Shown here piece by piece: positions 35,429 through 44,854 of a DNA stretch of 64,000 bases. This DNA comes from Pediococcus stilesii (GTDB taxonomy: Bacteria > Bacillota > Bacilli > Lactobacillales > Lactobacillaceae). The notes below the pieces were generated by a model that was given only the letters and a program-made list of their open reading frames with translations, searched no databases and was not told where the DNA came from. Each line of letters begins with the position of its first letter. The stretch's first letter is position 1. The DNA lies in assembly GCF_001437075.1 (NCBI RefSeq), contig NZ_JQBX01000001.1, positions 107,058 through 171,057 of the forward strand, in the 5' to 3' direction. The position numbers were made by a program, and so were the translations under genes.

Positions 35429-37849
35429 TCATAGGAAATTTTGTGGTTCTGGGTCAATGCTAATTCGCGTTCCATGTCGAAACTTTTCTTGAGAACGTTC
35501 TAAAACTTCTAATAGCGCATTATGTAACCCAGGCTCTTTCTGATATTTAATTAAAATTTGATAATAATACTTTTGCTTAATTTTTGAAATTGACTTAGCG
35601 GTCGGTCCTAGAATTACGGCATTGGAAGAAACTTTTGGTTGAATTATATTTAACATTTCATAAGCAGATTTCAAAGCCTCTTTTTCATCACGATCTGAAA
35701 TACTAATTAATGCCGTAAAATAATAGGGCGGATACTTGCCTAAATGACGAAGATACATTTCCTTTCGAAAGAAATCCTCGTAGTCCTGTTTTTGCGCGAG
35801 CTTAATTGCGTAGTGATCAGGGTTAAACGTTTGAATTAACACTTCCCCTTTTTTATCGGCCCGACCTGCCCGGCCAGCTACTTGAGTTAGAAGCTGGAAG
35901 GTTCGTTCACTTGCTCGAAGATCGGGTAGTTCCAGTGCCGTATCAGCATTGAGCACGCCAACTAAAGTAACATCTGGAAAATCAAGCCCCTTAGCAATCA
36001 TCTGCGTTCCAAGCAAGATATCGGCATCGTGATTGCCAAATTTTGCAAGTAACCGTTCGTGTGCACCCTTACGTCGCGTTGTATCAACATCCATTCGAAT
36101 AACACGAGCTTCGGGAATAATTTCAGCCAGCTGTTGCTCAACTTTCTCAGTTCCCGTCCCAAAGAATCGAATTTTAGTGCTTCCACAATTACGACAACTT
36201 TTGGGAATGGGTTCTTCATGCCCACAGTAGTGACACCGCATTGAATGCGTATCCATATGCATTGTCAATGAAACATCACAATTAGGACATTTCAAAACGA
36301 AGCCGCAGCTGCGACACATCACAAACGATGAAAAACCACGACGATTTAGCATTAATACAACTTGTTCTTTTTTTAAAAGACGCTTTTGAATTTCTTCAAC
36401 CATTGGTGCTGAAAAGTTTTCATTAAACCCATCACCAAGATGTTCCCTCATATCGACGATTTTAATTTCAGGTAAATCTTTTTGGTTGGCTCTGCGTTTA
36501 ATTTGCACAAAATCGTACCTTCCCCGTTCAACCCTGGATCGGCTTTCAAGCGATGGCGTGGCACTACCCAATACTACTGGGCAATTTGCGTTTTTAGCCC
36601 GATAAATTGCAACGTCACGCGCATGATAACGTGGGGCATCTGTTTGTTTGTATGTTTCGGAGTGCTCTTCATCTATTATAATAATACCAAGATTTTGTAA
36701 TGGTGCAAACACCGCCGAACGGGCCCCCACTACCACTTTTACTTCATTTCGAATAATCCTACGCCACTCGTCGAACTTCTCACCATCAGACAATCCACTA
36801 TGCAAAACTGCAACTTGCCGCCCAAAACGAGCACGAACTCGCTTAACCATCAAAGGTGTCAGTGAAATTTCCGGAACCAGTAGGAGCGCCGACTTTCCTT
36901 CACCAATAGCCTTGGAAATACTCTGTAGATAAACTTCCGTCTTTCCTGACCCGGTCACTCCTTCAATTAAAATTGGCTTAGATTGATGCTGTTCAATCGC
37001 CCGCACTACTAAGTCATAAGCTTGTTGTTGTTCCTCATTTAATTGTAAAGACGTATCCGATTTTAGGTCACTACCTTCAAATGGGTCACGATAACGTTCG
37101 ATCTCGGAGCGTTTCGCCCAACCGTTTTTTACGGCACTATTCAGAGTCGAACGCCCAACATGGTATTCATTAAGTAAAGTAGTCTGTGAAATTCCTTCGT
37201 CAGGATCAATGTTTTTTAGTATTTCAATTAATTCAAGCTGTTTTGTTGCATTCTTCCGAATTTTATCGACCTCAACACCATAGTTTTCATCGGTAATCAA
37301 CGGCCAAATCCAATTGATCATTTTCTTTCTAGCTGAATTTTCGGTCGCGTATTCTAGTGAGACCTTATTTTCTTTGATCCAGTGGTTTAATTGTCGCTGT
37401 TGGGCAAAAGTCAAATCACTAACTTTTAAGTCCGTTACTTGTTGTTCCCCAAGTAGTTCAAGAACCTGAGTCTGCGTTATTTTTTCTGAATTAATCTTAA
37501 CGAATCTACGCGTATTAACCTTTACCAAGTTAGGAATCATTGCGTTTAGACAACTAACGCGGTATGAGTATGTTTTGTCTGCAAGCCAATTTGATAAAGA
37601 GATTAACTCCTCATTTAACAATGGCTCCGGTTCTAAAACTGAGATGATCTTTTTTAGATCACCCGTTACTTTTTGAGTCACTTCTTCCACTACGAACCCT
37701 TGAATTGGACGTTCAGCCTTACCAAATGGAACAATTACCCTTGAACCAATTTTAATGTCGTCTTCAACTGCGTCATCCGCAATATAAGTGAACGGGGTGT
37801 TAGTTTGAAGCGCAGGAACATTCACAATGACATTAAATTTTTTTGACAT
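35429..37849 (-). CDS. priA: Primosomal replication protein N' (helicase PriA)
   Basis: PriA restarts replication at stalled forks by loading the primosome. The 806-residue protein has an N-terminal DNA-binding domain, Walker A GVTGSGKTEVY near residue 296, DEEHSETYKQTD, four CxxC pairs of a zinc site in the stretch CRSCGFVLKCPNC and CHYCGHEEPIPKSCRNC, and helicase motif VAGRAGRADK. Length is normal. It follows coaBC by 13 bases. Confidence 0.97.
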   Translation of the reverse strand: MSKKFNVIVNVPALQTNTPFTYIADDAVEDDIKIGSRVIVPFGKAERPIQGFVVEEVTQKVTGDLKKIISVLEPEPLLNEELISLSNWLADKTYSYRVSCLNAMIPNLVKVNTRRFVKINSEKITQTQVLELLGEQQVTDLKVSDLTFAQQRQLNHWIKENKVSLEYATENSARKKMINWIWPLITDENYGVEVDKIRKNATKQLELIEILKNIDPDEGISQTTLLNEYHVGRSTLNSAVKNGWAKRSEIERYRDPFEGSDLKSDTSLQLNEEQQQAYDLVVRAIEQHQSKPILIEGVTGSGKTEVYLQSISKAIGEGKSALLLVPEISLTPLMVKRVRARFGRQVAVLHSGLSDGEKFDEWRRIIRNEVKVVVGARSAVFAPLQNLGIIIIDEEHSETYKQTDAPRYHARDVAIYRAKNANCPVVLGSATPSLESRSRVERGRYDFVQIKRRANQKDLPEIKIVDMREHLGDGFNENFSAPMVEEIQKRLLKKEQVVLMLNRRGFSSFVMCRSCGFVLKCPNCDVSLTMHMDTHSMRCHYCGHEEPIPKSCRNCGSTKIRFFGTGTEKVEQQLAEIIPEARVIRMDVDTTRRKGAHERLLAKFGNHDADILLGTQMIAKGLDFPDVTLVGVLNADTALELPDLRASERTFQLLTQVAGRAGRADKKGEVLIQTFNPDHYAIKLAQKQDYEDFFRKEMYLRHLGKYPPYYFTALISISDRDEKEALKSAYEMLNIIQPKVSSNAVILGPTAKSISKIKQKYYYQILIKYQKEPGLHNALLEVLERSQEKFRHGTRISIDPEPQNFL

Positions 37850-37862
37850 TAAATTTGTCCTT

Positions 37863-39047
37863 TCAATCTATTTCTTCAGCAACTAACTTTAAGATTTTTT
37901 CAGCAACTACCTTTTTTTCATTTTTACTAATTACAATGTTCGCCTGGTTCGGACGAATTATTGTAACTTCATTTTCATTTGAATTAAAACCAATTTGTGG
38001 ATTTCCAACATCATTTGCAATAATCATATTTAAGTTTTTTTTGATAATTTTTCGACTTGCATTGACGAGTAGATCATTGGTTTCAGCGGCAAATCCGGCC
38101 ACATATTTTAAACTCTTCGGACGTTTCAAACTTGCCAATACGTCGGGATTTTCAACTAATTCCAAACTTAGTTTTCCATTAAAATCATCTTTTTTCATTT
38201 TATGGTCTGAAATTTGTGCAACCCGATAATCGGAAACAGCAGCGGCCATTATTAGTACATCTGCTCCACTAATATTTTGATCAAGCGCCTCTTGTAAATC
38301 AGCTACACTCTCAATATCTATCCGTTTAATTTTAGATTCATTCGTAATTTTAAGTTTAGTTGGACCAGTAATTAGCGTAACTTTAGCACCTAACTGGCTA
38401 GCCACTTCAGCAATAGCGAAACCCATTTTCCCCGATGATTTATTACCAATAAATCGAACCGGATCAATTGCTTCACGGGTTCCACCAGCCGTAACCACGA
38501 TTCTTTTTCCACTTAAAATTTTATTTTGAGGATCATTGATGAATTGATTTACGACATCACTACTTGGAAAACGTCCCTTACCCGAATATCCCTCAGCAAG
38601 CAGGCCATTGTCGGGTTCCAAAATCAAAACGCCATCATCTCGAAGTTGTTTCATGTTGCGTTGAACACTGGGATTGTTCCACATATTAACATTCATCGCT
38701 GGTAAAACTTTTTTTATTGCATGTGAGGCTATGACCACCGTCGACGCAAAATCATCAGCAATTCCGTTGGCCATCTTTCCAATGAAATTTGCTGTTGCTG
38801 GAGCTATAACGATTTGATCCGCCCAGTCTGCAAGTGCGACGTGTGCAACCGGATTTTCAGTGTCCGAGTCAAAATCGTCATAAACAATATTATTAGTCAA
38901 TGTAGAGAAAGTTAGTGGTGTGACAAAGCGTTCCGCCATCGATGTCATCACGACCCTAACTTGGTTACCAGCTTTAATCTGGAAGCGAACGGCTTCAACA
39001 ACCTTATATTCTGCAATTCCTCCAGTTATAACAAACAAGATTTTCAT
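37863..39047 (-). CDS. coaBC: Phosphopantothenoylcysteine synthetase/decarboxylase
   Basis: CoaBC is a fusion that makes 4'-phosphopantetheine for coenzyme A. The N-terminal flavoprotein half (1 to about 180) has VITGGIAEYKVVEAVR, APATANFIGKMANGIADD and AMNVNMWNNP; the C-terminal synthetase half has VTAGGTREAIDPVRFIGN followed by SSGKMGFAIA. Length is about 394 residues. GGAGG lies nine bases before the ATG at 39047, which is preferred to the GTG two codons earlier. Confidence 0.96.
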   Translation of the reverse strand: MKILFVITGGIAEYKVVEAVRFQIKAGNQVRVVMTSMAERFVTPLTFSTLTNNIVYDDFDSDTENPVAHVALADWADQIVIAPATANFIGKMANGIADDFASTVVIASHAIKKVLPAMNVNMWNNPSVQRNMKQLRDDGVLILEPDNGLLAEGYSGKGRFPSSDVVNQFINDPQNKILSGKRIVVTAGGTREAIDPVRFIGNKSSGKMGFAIAEVASQLGAKVTLITGPTKLKITNESKIKRIDIESVADLQEALDQNISGADVLIMAAAVSDYRVAQISDHKMKKDDFNGKLSLELVENPDVLASLKRPKSLKYVAGFAAETNDLLVNASRKIIKKNLNMIIANDVGNPQIGFNSNENEVTIIRPNQANIVISKNEKKVVAEKILKLVAEEID

Positions 39048-39111
39048 AGTCACTGACCTCCTAAACCTTTATTTTACCAGTCATCTCAATTTAGCGATAC
39101 TAATTGGAAAA

Positions 39112-39165
39112 CAAAATAGAGGATGACAAGCCTCAACAATATAACTGGCTTACCATCCTCTATTA
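39112..39165 (-). terminator. Hairpin after rpoZ
   Basis: AATAGAGGATGGTAAGCC and GCTTGTCATCCTCTATTTTG form a long, nearly perfect stem with a 15-base loop, 14 bases after rpoZ. It may end or reduce transcription before coaBC. Confidence 0.75.
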
Positions 39166-39178
39166 CAAACTAAAATCT

Positions 39179-39388
39179 TTAAAGATCTTTTTCCTTAGGA
39201 TCAATCACAACATCACCTGCTACAATTTCTTCTAAAGCTTTTCCAACATTTTTTTGTGAAGAATACTTATCTAGTAATTCCACTTTACCCTCATCCAATT
39301 GATGAGCACGCTTACTAGCAAGCATAATTAGTGAATATCTAGAATCAACACGTTCTAACAAATCATCTACTGAAGGATATAAAATCAT
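39179..39388 (-). CDS. rpoZ: RNA polymerase omega subunit
   Basis: Omega helps assemble RNA polymerase and bind ppGpp in some bacteria. The 69-residue product contains [18 protein letters not shown] and ASKRAHQL, the conserved core. It follows gmk by one base, as in most Firmicutes. A long hairpin lies directly after it. Confidence 0.96.
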   Translation of the reverse strand: MILYPSVDDLLERVDSRYSLIMLASKRAHQLDEGKVELLDKYSSQKNVGKALEEIVAGDVVIDPKEKDL

Positions 39389-39389
39389 T

Positions 39390-40004
39390 TTATAAGTCTC
39401 CTAACATTTCTTGATATTCCGGATAAACCCTTGTTACTCGCAAGTGTTCACCTTTAATGATATTTTTAATCGCCTCAACGGCATTGTCAATTTTATCATT
39501 AACTACGGCATAATCATAATCACGCATCGTTTTAATTTCGTCGACGGCTTTTTCCATCCGTTTATTAATGGTTTCCATATCTTCCGTCCCACGATTAATA
39601 ATTCTTTGTTTCAATTCCATCAAATCAGGAGGGGTTAAAAATAGAAATACTCCGTCGGGCATTTTCTCACGAACTTGACGAGCACCATTAACTTCAATTT
39701 CTAAAAAAACGTCGCGTCCCGAATCTAGGGTCTGGTTAACATACTTTAATGGCGTTCCGTAATAATTATCAACGTACTGCGCATATTCAAGCATCTGGCC
39801 TTCTTTGATATTTTTCTCGAATTCTTCCTTAGAAACAAAGTAGTAATCTTCTCCATCAACTTCGCCTTCTCTCGGCTTCCTAGTTGTCATTGAAATTGAA
39901 TACTGAAAATCATTACCGCCTTGATCAAAGATTGCCTTTCTAACTGTTCCCTTGCCAACACCGGAAGGGCCAGATAGGACAATCAACATTCCTCTTCTAG
40001 CCAT
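39390..40004 (-). CDS. gmk: Guanylate kinase
   Basis: Gmk phosphorylates GMP to GDP. The product starts [22 protein letters not shown] with the P-loop GPSGVGKG, and contains [17 protein letters not shown] and [12 protein letters not shown]. The frame reaches 40019, but GAGGAG lies seven bases before the ATG at 40004, giving 204 residues. It is the first gene of the cluster that runs to thiN. Its upstream region is shared with the divergent SOS-type promoter of the YolD-like gene. Confidence 0.97.
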   Translation of the reverse strand: MARRGMLIVLSGPSGVGKGTVRKAIFDQGGNDFQYSISMTTRKPREGEVDGEDYYFVSKEEFEKNIKEGQMLEYAQYVDNYYGTPLKYVNQTLDSGRDVFLEIEVNGARQVREKMPDGVFLFLTPPDLMELKQRIINRGTEDMETINKRMEKAVDEIKTMRDYDYAVVNDKIDNAVEAIKNIIKGEHLRVTRVYPEYQEMLGDL

Positions 40005-40103
40005 GAACAAACTCCTCAAATATTATATGTACAACCTATTTTGCACTTTTTTAAACTTTTTTTCAATACCGCGTAATAAATAATTGCAAAGAAAAAATTT
40101 GGG

Positions 40104-40132
40104 TTGATTTTAGGAACATTAGTTCGTATAAT
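40104..40132 (+). promoter_or_regulatory. Promoter of the YolD-like gene
   Basis: TTGATT (40104-40109) and a perfect TATAAT (40127-40132) are separated by 17 bases. A LexA-type box fills most of the spacer. Confidence 0.75.
40113..40126 (+). promoter_or_regulatory. LexA (SOS) box 1
   Basis: GGAACATTAGTTCG contains the perfect inverted repeat GAAC-n4-GTTC, the core of the Gram-positive LexA/DinR site (CGAACnnnnGTTYG). It lies between the -35 and -10, so bound LexA would block the promoter. Confidence 0.7.
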
Positions 40133-40139
40133 ATAAATA

Positions 40140-40153
40140 CAAACAAACGTTCG
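40140..40153 (+). promoter_or_regulatory. LexA (SOS) box 2
   Basis: CAAACAAACGTTCG matches the LexA site with one change in the left arm (AAAC for GAAC). It is centred 27 bases after box 1 and ends just before the ribosome binding site. Confidence 0.55.
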
Positions 40154-40165
40154 ATGGAGGCAGTC

Positions 40166-40498
40166 ATGGAGAATAAAAAAATCAACCCATTTAATCAAAT
40201 ACAACGTTCTATCAACCGCATTCGTAAGTCCTATAATAACTTATTTCTTGTCCCAAGCGATCAAGGAAAAACCATGGCTGACCGTTCGATGCCTATGGAT
40301 CAGATTAATGATACAATCGCCTTTGCCATTCAAAACCATTCAGTTGTCAAGATGCAGATCAATTTAAAGGTATCCGTCGTCGAAATTACGGGATATATAA
40401 GAATTACTCGCTCTGGCCGTCTATGTATTACGGATCCAAGTTCTGACTTAACTCAAATTCTAGAAGATCAACAATTTCGAAGCATTGAAATTCTTTAA
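40166..40498 (+). CDS. YolD-like protein under SOS-type control
   Basis: The 110-residue protein resembles the YolD-like family in layout: a charged N-terminus with DQGKTMADRSMP, then a helix INDTIAFAIQNHSVVKMQI, beta strands EITGYIRITRSGRLCIT, and a final FRSIEIL strand. YolD-like proteins often precede UmuC/UvrX-type DNA polymerases and are LexA-controlled, but no polymerase gene follows here. The frame starts at 40154, but GGAGG lies before the ATG at 40166. The two LexA-type boxes in its promoter support a DNA-damage role. The family call is moderate. Confidence 0.65.
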   Translation: MENKKINPFNQIQRSINRIRKSYNNLFLVPSDQGKTMADRSMPMDQINDTIAFAIQNHSVVKMQINLKVSVVEITGYIRITRSGRLCITDPSSDLTQILEDQQFRSIEIL

Positions 40499-40626
40499 AA
40501 AATTATAATAACAACATCTCCTTCACTTCCAAAAATTAAGGTAAATCTTGATTTTTGGATTTTTTTTATTTTCATACGCATTGGTATTTTTTTACGCAAA
40601 ATCATAAAAGACACTAAAAAATTTAA

Positions 40627-40680
40627 TTAATTAAAATGGGCAACCCATCACCGACTAAATATCCGTGATAAGCCACCCAT
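40627..40680 (-). terminator. Terminator after recN
   Basis: Arms 40665-40680 and 40636-40651 form a 16-bp stem with several G-U pairs, followed on the minus strand by TTTTAATTAATT. It lies 69 bases after the recN stop. Confidence 0.65.
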
Positions 40681-40748
40681 TGAAAACTTTATTTATAATT
40701 AGTATGGTCGTTAATTCAATTTAACCGTCGCGACTAAATTAATTCAAG

Positions 40749-42425
40749 TCACCGCTCTCGCTCTGTCTGTAGTAATTCACGAGCGTGTTCTAGACTCAAT
40801 TCCGTAATATTAACTCCCGCTAGCATCTTGGCAATTTCATTAACTCGGCCTTCGTCGTTTAAAATTGTAAGCTTAGTCATTGTTCTTCCACCCACAACTT
40901 TTTTAGCGACATGGAGTTGATGGTCGGCTCGAGCTGCAACTTGTGGTAAATGCGAAATACATAGGACCTGCGAATGCAATGATATTTCGTGAATTTTGTC
41001 GGCAATTGCTTGCGCTACTCTTCCGCTTACCCCAGTATCAACTTCATCAAATACAATACTTGTGACACCCTCATTTCGCGCAAAAATCGTCTTCAAGGCC
41101 AACATAATTCGTGACAATTCACCGCCTGATGCGATTTTGGCTAGGGGCTTTAATTCTTCACCGGGATTGGGTTGGATTAAAAATTCCACTTCGTCAAAAC
41201 CTTCATGGTCCGGTATCTTTTTTGGAGTAAATTGGACCTTAAACTGGGTTTTTTCCATGTACAATCCTGATAGTTGTTCACGAATCGCTTGCTCCAAACT
41301 AACTGCCATCTCCTGGCGCACTTTCGTTAGTTGTAATCCCAGCTTTTTAACCTCCTGATACCGTTGCTCTACCATTTCTGATAGATCGTTTAGATCCCTT
41401 CCTGAGCCAGTCATTTCGTTTAGTTCTATTTCAATCTTTTGTAGATAGTTGATAATTTCCGTAATAGAATTCCCGTACTTTTTCTTTAACTGTCGAATGA
41501 CCTCTAGGCGTTGTTCAACCTCATCCAGTTCGGCAGAATTCCACTCCATCGCATCAATGGACGACCGAACTCGATTGGTGACATCTTCTAAAGCGTAATA
41601 CGCATTTTGAACTTCTTCTGACATTTGTTGATACTCTTCATCATAATCAGAGATTCCCTGCAACTCCTGCATCACACTGCCAATTTGGTCAATTGCCGAA
41701 ACATCATCATCGCCTTCTAAAATTTGAAAGCTCGTTGCTAGAGCGTCTGAAATACTTTGAAAATTAATTAATTGCTCCCGTCGCTTTTCTAATTCATCGT
41801 CTTCGCCTTGCTCCAAATTAGCAGATTGAATTTCATCAACCTGAAATTGTAGCATATCAACTCGCTGATTCCATTCATGTTCATTTTGCCGACTTTTGTT
41901 CAACTGATTATTAAGCTTTGAATACTCCGTGAAAGTTGCTTGATATTTTTCTCTAATAGCACCGACTGCGTTTTCATCATACTGATCAAGTAGAGCGAGA
42001 TGTTTCTCGCTATCCATCAATTCTTGATGTTCGTTTTGACCGTGAATGTCAATTAAAGTTTGACCAACCAACTTTAAACTGTTTAAGTTAACAATTGTTC
42101 CGTTAACACGACACACGCTTCGACCAGTTTTAAATAAGTCGCGGGTAATCACTAAATCATCTGATGGTTCAATTCCCAGATTGGTTAAGACCGTTTTTGT
42201 GTTTTCAATTTCCGAAATATCAAATACGCCCTGTAAGACGGCTTTATCAGTTCCAGTCCGCACAAAATCGACCGATCCACGACCACCTGCTAACAGTCCC
42301 ACCGCGTCGATGATAATTGATTTACCGGCACCAGTTTCTCCAGTTAAAACGGTCATCCCTTGCTTGAAACTAACATCAAGTTGCTCGATAATCGCAAAAT
42401 CTTTGATTGATAATTCTAATAACAT
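40749..42425 (-). CDS. recN: DNA repair protein RecN
   Basis: RecN is an SMC-like ATPase that acts early in double-strand break repair. The 558-residue protein has Walker A GETGAGKS near residue 30, a long central coiled coil, and the C-terminal LASGGELSRIMLALK with Walker B SIVFDEVDTGVSG. Length is normal. It is the last gene of the folD-xseA-xseB-ispA-tlyA-argR-recN series, the same order as in Bacillus. No LexA box was seen near it. Confidence 0.97.
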   Translation of the reverse strand: MLLELSIKDFAIIEQLDVSFKQGMTVLTGETGAGKSIIIDAVGLLAGGRGSVDFVRTGTDKAVLQGVFDISEIENTKTVLTNLGIEPSDDLVITRDLFKTGRSVCRVNGTIVNLNSLKLVGQTLIDIHGQNEHQELMDSEKHLALLDQYDENAVGAIREKYQATFTEYSKLNNQLNKSRQNEHEWNQRVDMLQFQVDEIQSANLEQGEDDELEKRREQLINFQSISDALATSFQILEGDDDVSAIDQIGSVMQELQGISDYDEEYQQMSEEVQNAYYALEDVTNRVRSSIDAMEWNSAELDEVEQRLEVIRQLKKKYGNSITEIINYLQKIEIELNEMTGSGRDLNDLSEMVEQRYQEVKKLGLQLTKVRQEMAVSLEQAIREQLSGLYMEKTQFKVQFTPKKIPDHEGFDEVEFLIQPNPGEELKPLAKIASGGELSRIMLALKTIFARNEGVTSIVFDEVDTGVSGRVAQAIADKIHEISLHSQVLCISHLPQVAARADHQLHVAKKVVGGRTMTKLTILNDEGRVNEIAKMLAGVNITELSLEHARELLQTERER

Positions 42426-42437
42426 AAATTCCTACCC

Positions 42438-42896
42438 CTAAATATACGCAATGGAACGCGTAATGCGCTCCTTTAATTCAATCGCGTGCTCGTTGTCTTT
42501 GCAAATAACTAACACACCGCTATCATCACTAACAGCTGCAAAAACAAAGCTATAATGCACTTGTTTAAGTGTCGCCGAAATACTTGGACCATTTCCTGGT
42601 CGTAAGTCGATAAATACAAGCTGATCTTGAACTCGAATTGAAATTAAAGCAGAGTTTAAGAGCGAAAAAAATCTTTGCTCAATCTGAGAGCTATCACTTT
42701 TTGGGAAAGAATAGCGCACCCCACCATTTTTTGCAGCAATTTTTATTAGTTGCAATTCTTTTATGTCACGAGAAATGGTTGCCTGCGTCACTTCCACGCC
42801 TCGTTTTTTTAGAAGACGAACGATATCATCCTGTCTTTCAACTTCATTATCATTAATTATTTGCCTAATTAGCTCATGCCGTTGATTCTTCCGCAT
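42438..42896 (-). CDS. argR: Arginine repressor
   Basis: ArgR (AhrC) senses arginine and controls arginine genes as a hexamer. The 152-residue protein has an N-terminal winged helix (RHELIRQIINDNEV, then VTQATISRDIKEL) and a C-terminal oligomerisation and arginine-binding domain with DLRPGNGPSISATL. Length is normal. Its place between tlyA and recN is the conserved Firmicutes one. The arcB-type gene in this window has matching operator sequences and is a likely target. Confidence 0.96.
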   Translation of the reverse strand: MRKNQRHELIRQIINDNEVERQDDIVRLLKKRGVEVTQATISRDIKELQLIKIAAKNGGVRYSFPKSDSSQIEQRFFSLLNSALISIRVQDQLVFIDLRPGNGPSISATLKQVHYSFVFAAVSDDSGVLVICKDNEHAIELKERITRSIAYI

Positions 42897-42904
42897 TATT
42901 TCAC

Positions 42905-43723
42905 CTACGAATTTAAATTAGAGTATGCATCATTAATAACTTGATCAATATTAACACTTTTTTCCATCTGCCCGTGATCGGTATCTGCTCGTTTTAGCCA
43001 TGCCAAAAATTCAATATTTCCTTCGCCGCCTTTAATTGGTGAATAGTCTAACCCTTCCACATCAAATCCCTCTTCATTGGCCATACTCAAGACATTTTTC
43101 AATACTTCTTCATGAACCTTTCGATCGCGGACGATTCCATGTTTTCCAACATTTTCACGTCCAGCCTCAAATTGGGGCTTAATTAGGCTAACGACCGAGC
43201 CACCAGTTTTAATAATATTTTTTAGTGTGGGTAAAATTAATTTTAGTGAGATAAACGATACATCAATTGAAGCGAACTCCGGTTGCCCTCTAGTAAAATC
43301 TTCTAGCTTGCTATACCTAAAGTTCGTATTTTCCATTACTTCAACACGCGGATCTTCCCGCAATTTCCAAACAAGTTGATTAGTTCCAACATCCAAAGCA
43401 TAACTTAATTTAGCGCCATTTTGTAGCATAACATCGGTAAATCCCCCAGTTGATGATCCGATATCCAATACCACCTGATCACGGACGCTAATTTTAAAAA
43501 CTTTAAGAGCTTTTTCTAACTTCAACCCACCGCGACTAACATAGGGCATGGGCTTCCCTTTTAAATGTAATTTAACTGATGGATCGATCTTTACGCCGGG
43601 TTTATCTAGGCGTTCCTCATTATCCCCTAAAATTTCTCCTGCCATTACGGCTCTTTTTGCTTTTTCACGAGTGTCAAAAAGACCTTGTTCAACAAGCAAA
43701 ACATCGACACGTTCTTTTGCCAT
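42905..43723 (-). CDS. tlyA: TlyA-family rRNA methyltransferase/hemolysin A
   Basis: This 272-residue protein has an N-terminal S4 RNA-binding domain (ERVDVLLVEQGLFDTREKAK) and a C-terminal FtsJ-like methyltransferase with VLDIGSSTGGFTDVML and a KPQFEAGRENVGK segment. TlyA family members methylate ribose in rRNA; the target here is not shown. The frame extends to 43735 through an ATG, but GGAG lies six bases before the ATG at 43723. It lies between ispA and argR. Confidence 0.94.
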   Translation of the reverse strand: MAKERVDVLLVEQGLFDTREKAKRAVMAGEILGDNEERLDKPGVKIDPSVKLHLKGKPMPYVSRGGLKLEKALKVFKISVRDQVVLDIGSSTGGFTDVMLQNGAKLSYALDVGTNQLVWKLREDPRVEVMENTNFRYSKLEDFTRGQPEFASIDVSFISLKLILPTLKNIIKTGGSVVSLIKPQFEAGRENVGKHGIVRDRKVHEEVLKNVLSMANEEGFDVEGLDYSPIKGGEGNIEFLAWLKRADTDHGQMEKSVNIDQVINDAYSNLNS

Positions 43724-43734
43724 TTTATTCTCCA

Positions 43735-44625
43735 TTATTTTAAATACATTAAAAAACCTTCTAAAATTTCAACTTCAATGCCTTGGTTAAGTCTGGTCAG
43801 CTTATCCAGGTCATTCTGACAATTTTTCAAAACTTGATGCAATTCTGCTTTTGCATCCGTCAAACCTAGTAAATTAACGTAAGTATTTTTATTTAAATTT
43901 TGATCTTTTCCAGCCGTTTTACCGAGCTCCGCTGAACTTTTCGTTACATCGATAATATCGTCATGGATCTGAAATGCCAGACCAAATTGACGGAAAAAAT
44001 CAACAATCAAGTGGGCAACGTCAGAATCAGTGTCGCTGATAATCAATGCCGCTTTTGCGGGGAATAATAACATTTTTCCCGTTTTCAGTTCATGCAGGTG
44101 CCGCAGTTTTTCCAACGTATATTGTCGTGTATTCCCTTGAATATCGAGTAGTTGTCCGGCTACCATGCCACTTGGACCCGCATCCAAGGCCAATTCAGAA
44201 ACTAAATTTCGCTGAATGGTTGGTTCGAATCTTGTTGAAACGAGCCATTGAAAGGCGATCGTTAGTAAACCGTCTCCCGCTAATATAGCTTCCGCTTCAC
44301 CAAATTTTTTATGGCTAGTTGGTCGTCCTCGGCGTAAATCATCATTGTCCATTGCGGGCAGATCGTCATGAATTAACGAATATGTATGAACAGCTTCCAA
44401 AGCTGCTCCAACAGTTAATTCTTCCTGACCAATTTTCCATCCTAACGTTTTTAAAACTGCTAACATTATCAAAGGACGGATTCGTTTTCCACCAGCGTCA
44501 ACTGAATATTCCATCATTTCTCGTAAATCAGGATTCAGATCGTGATCCGATTCGAAAAGGGCGTTCAACCGTTGATCAATTAATTGCCGATTCTCTTTTA
44601 CAAAGCGGTTAAAAATATCATTCAT
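43735..44625 (-). CDS. ispA: Polyprenyl synthetase, farnesyl diphosphate synthase type
   Basis: IspA joins isopentenyl and dimethylallyl units into farnesyl (or geranyl) diphosphate. The protein has the first aspartate motif in [17 protein letters not shown] and the second in [10 protein letters not shown]. The frame reaches 44667, but the ATG at 44625 overlaps the xseB stop by eight bases and gives a normal 296-residue product starting [10 protein letters not shown]. No dxs gene is nearby, unlike Bacillus, which fits the mevalonate route of lactic acid bacteria. Confidence 0.95.
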   Translation of the reverse strand: MNDIFNRFVKENRQLIDQRLNALFESDHDLNPDLREMMEYSVDAGGKRIRPLIMLAVLKTLGWKIGQEELTVGAALEAVHTYSLIHDDLPAMDNDDLRRGRPTSHKKFGEAEAILAGDGLLTIAFQWLVSTRFEPTIQRNLVSELALDAGPSGMVAGQLLDIQGNTRQYTLEKLRHLHELKTGKMLLFPAKAALIISDTDSDVAHLIVDFFRQFGLAFQIHDDIIDVTKSSAELGKTAGKDQNLNKNTYVNLLGLTDAKAELHQVLKNCQNDLDKLTRLNQGIEVEILEGFLMYLK

Positions 44626-44854
44626 TTTTATCGTTAGACTCCAAATCAAGATTGGTCTCCTGCCCATTATCTTGCATCACTTTTGTCAAAGTTTTTTCAG
44701 CATTCTTTAACGTTTCTTGTAATTCAGAGCTAAGTTTGATTCCTTTTTGAAATTCAGTTAAGGCTTTTTCTAAAGGTATATCACCTTGCTCTAAATTTGA
44801 AACAACATTCTGTAATTCTTGTAAATTTTCTTCAAATGTTTTTTCTTCAGCCAT
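44618..44854 (-). CDS. xseB: Exodeoxyribonuclease VII small subunit
   Basis: XseB pairs with XseA to form exonuclease VII, which degrades single-stranded DNA. The 78-residue helical protein contains [20 protein letters not shown] and [12 protein letters not shown], the family core. It overlaps xseA by one base and ispA by eight, so translation is coupled. Confidence 0.96.
   Translation of the reverse strand: MAEEKTFEENLQELQNVVSNLEQGDIPLEKALTEFQKGIKLSSELQETLKNAEKTLTKVMQDNGQETNLDLESNDKNE

Noticed and set aside
40020..40100. Small minus-strand gene upstream of gmk
   Set aside because: The frame has no ribosome binding site and overlaps the LexA-box promoter region; it looks like chance.
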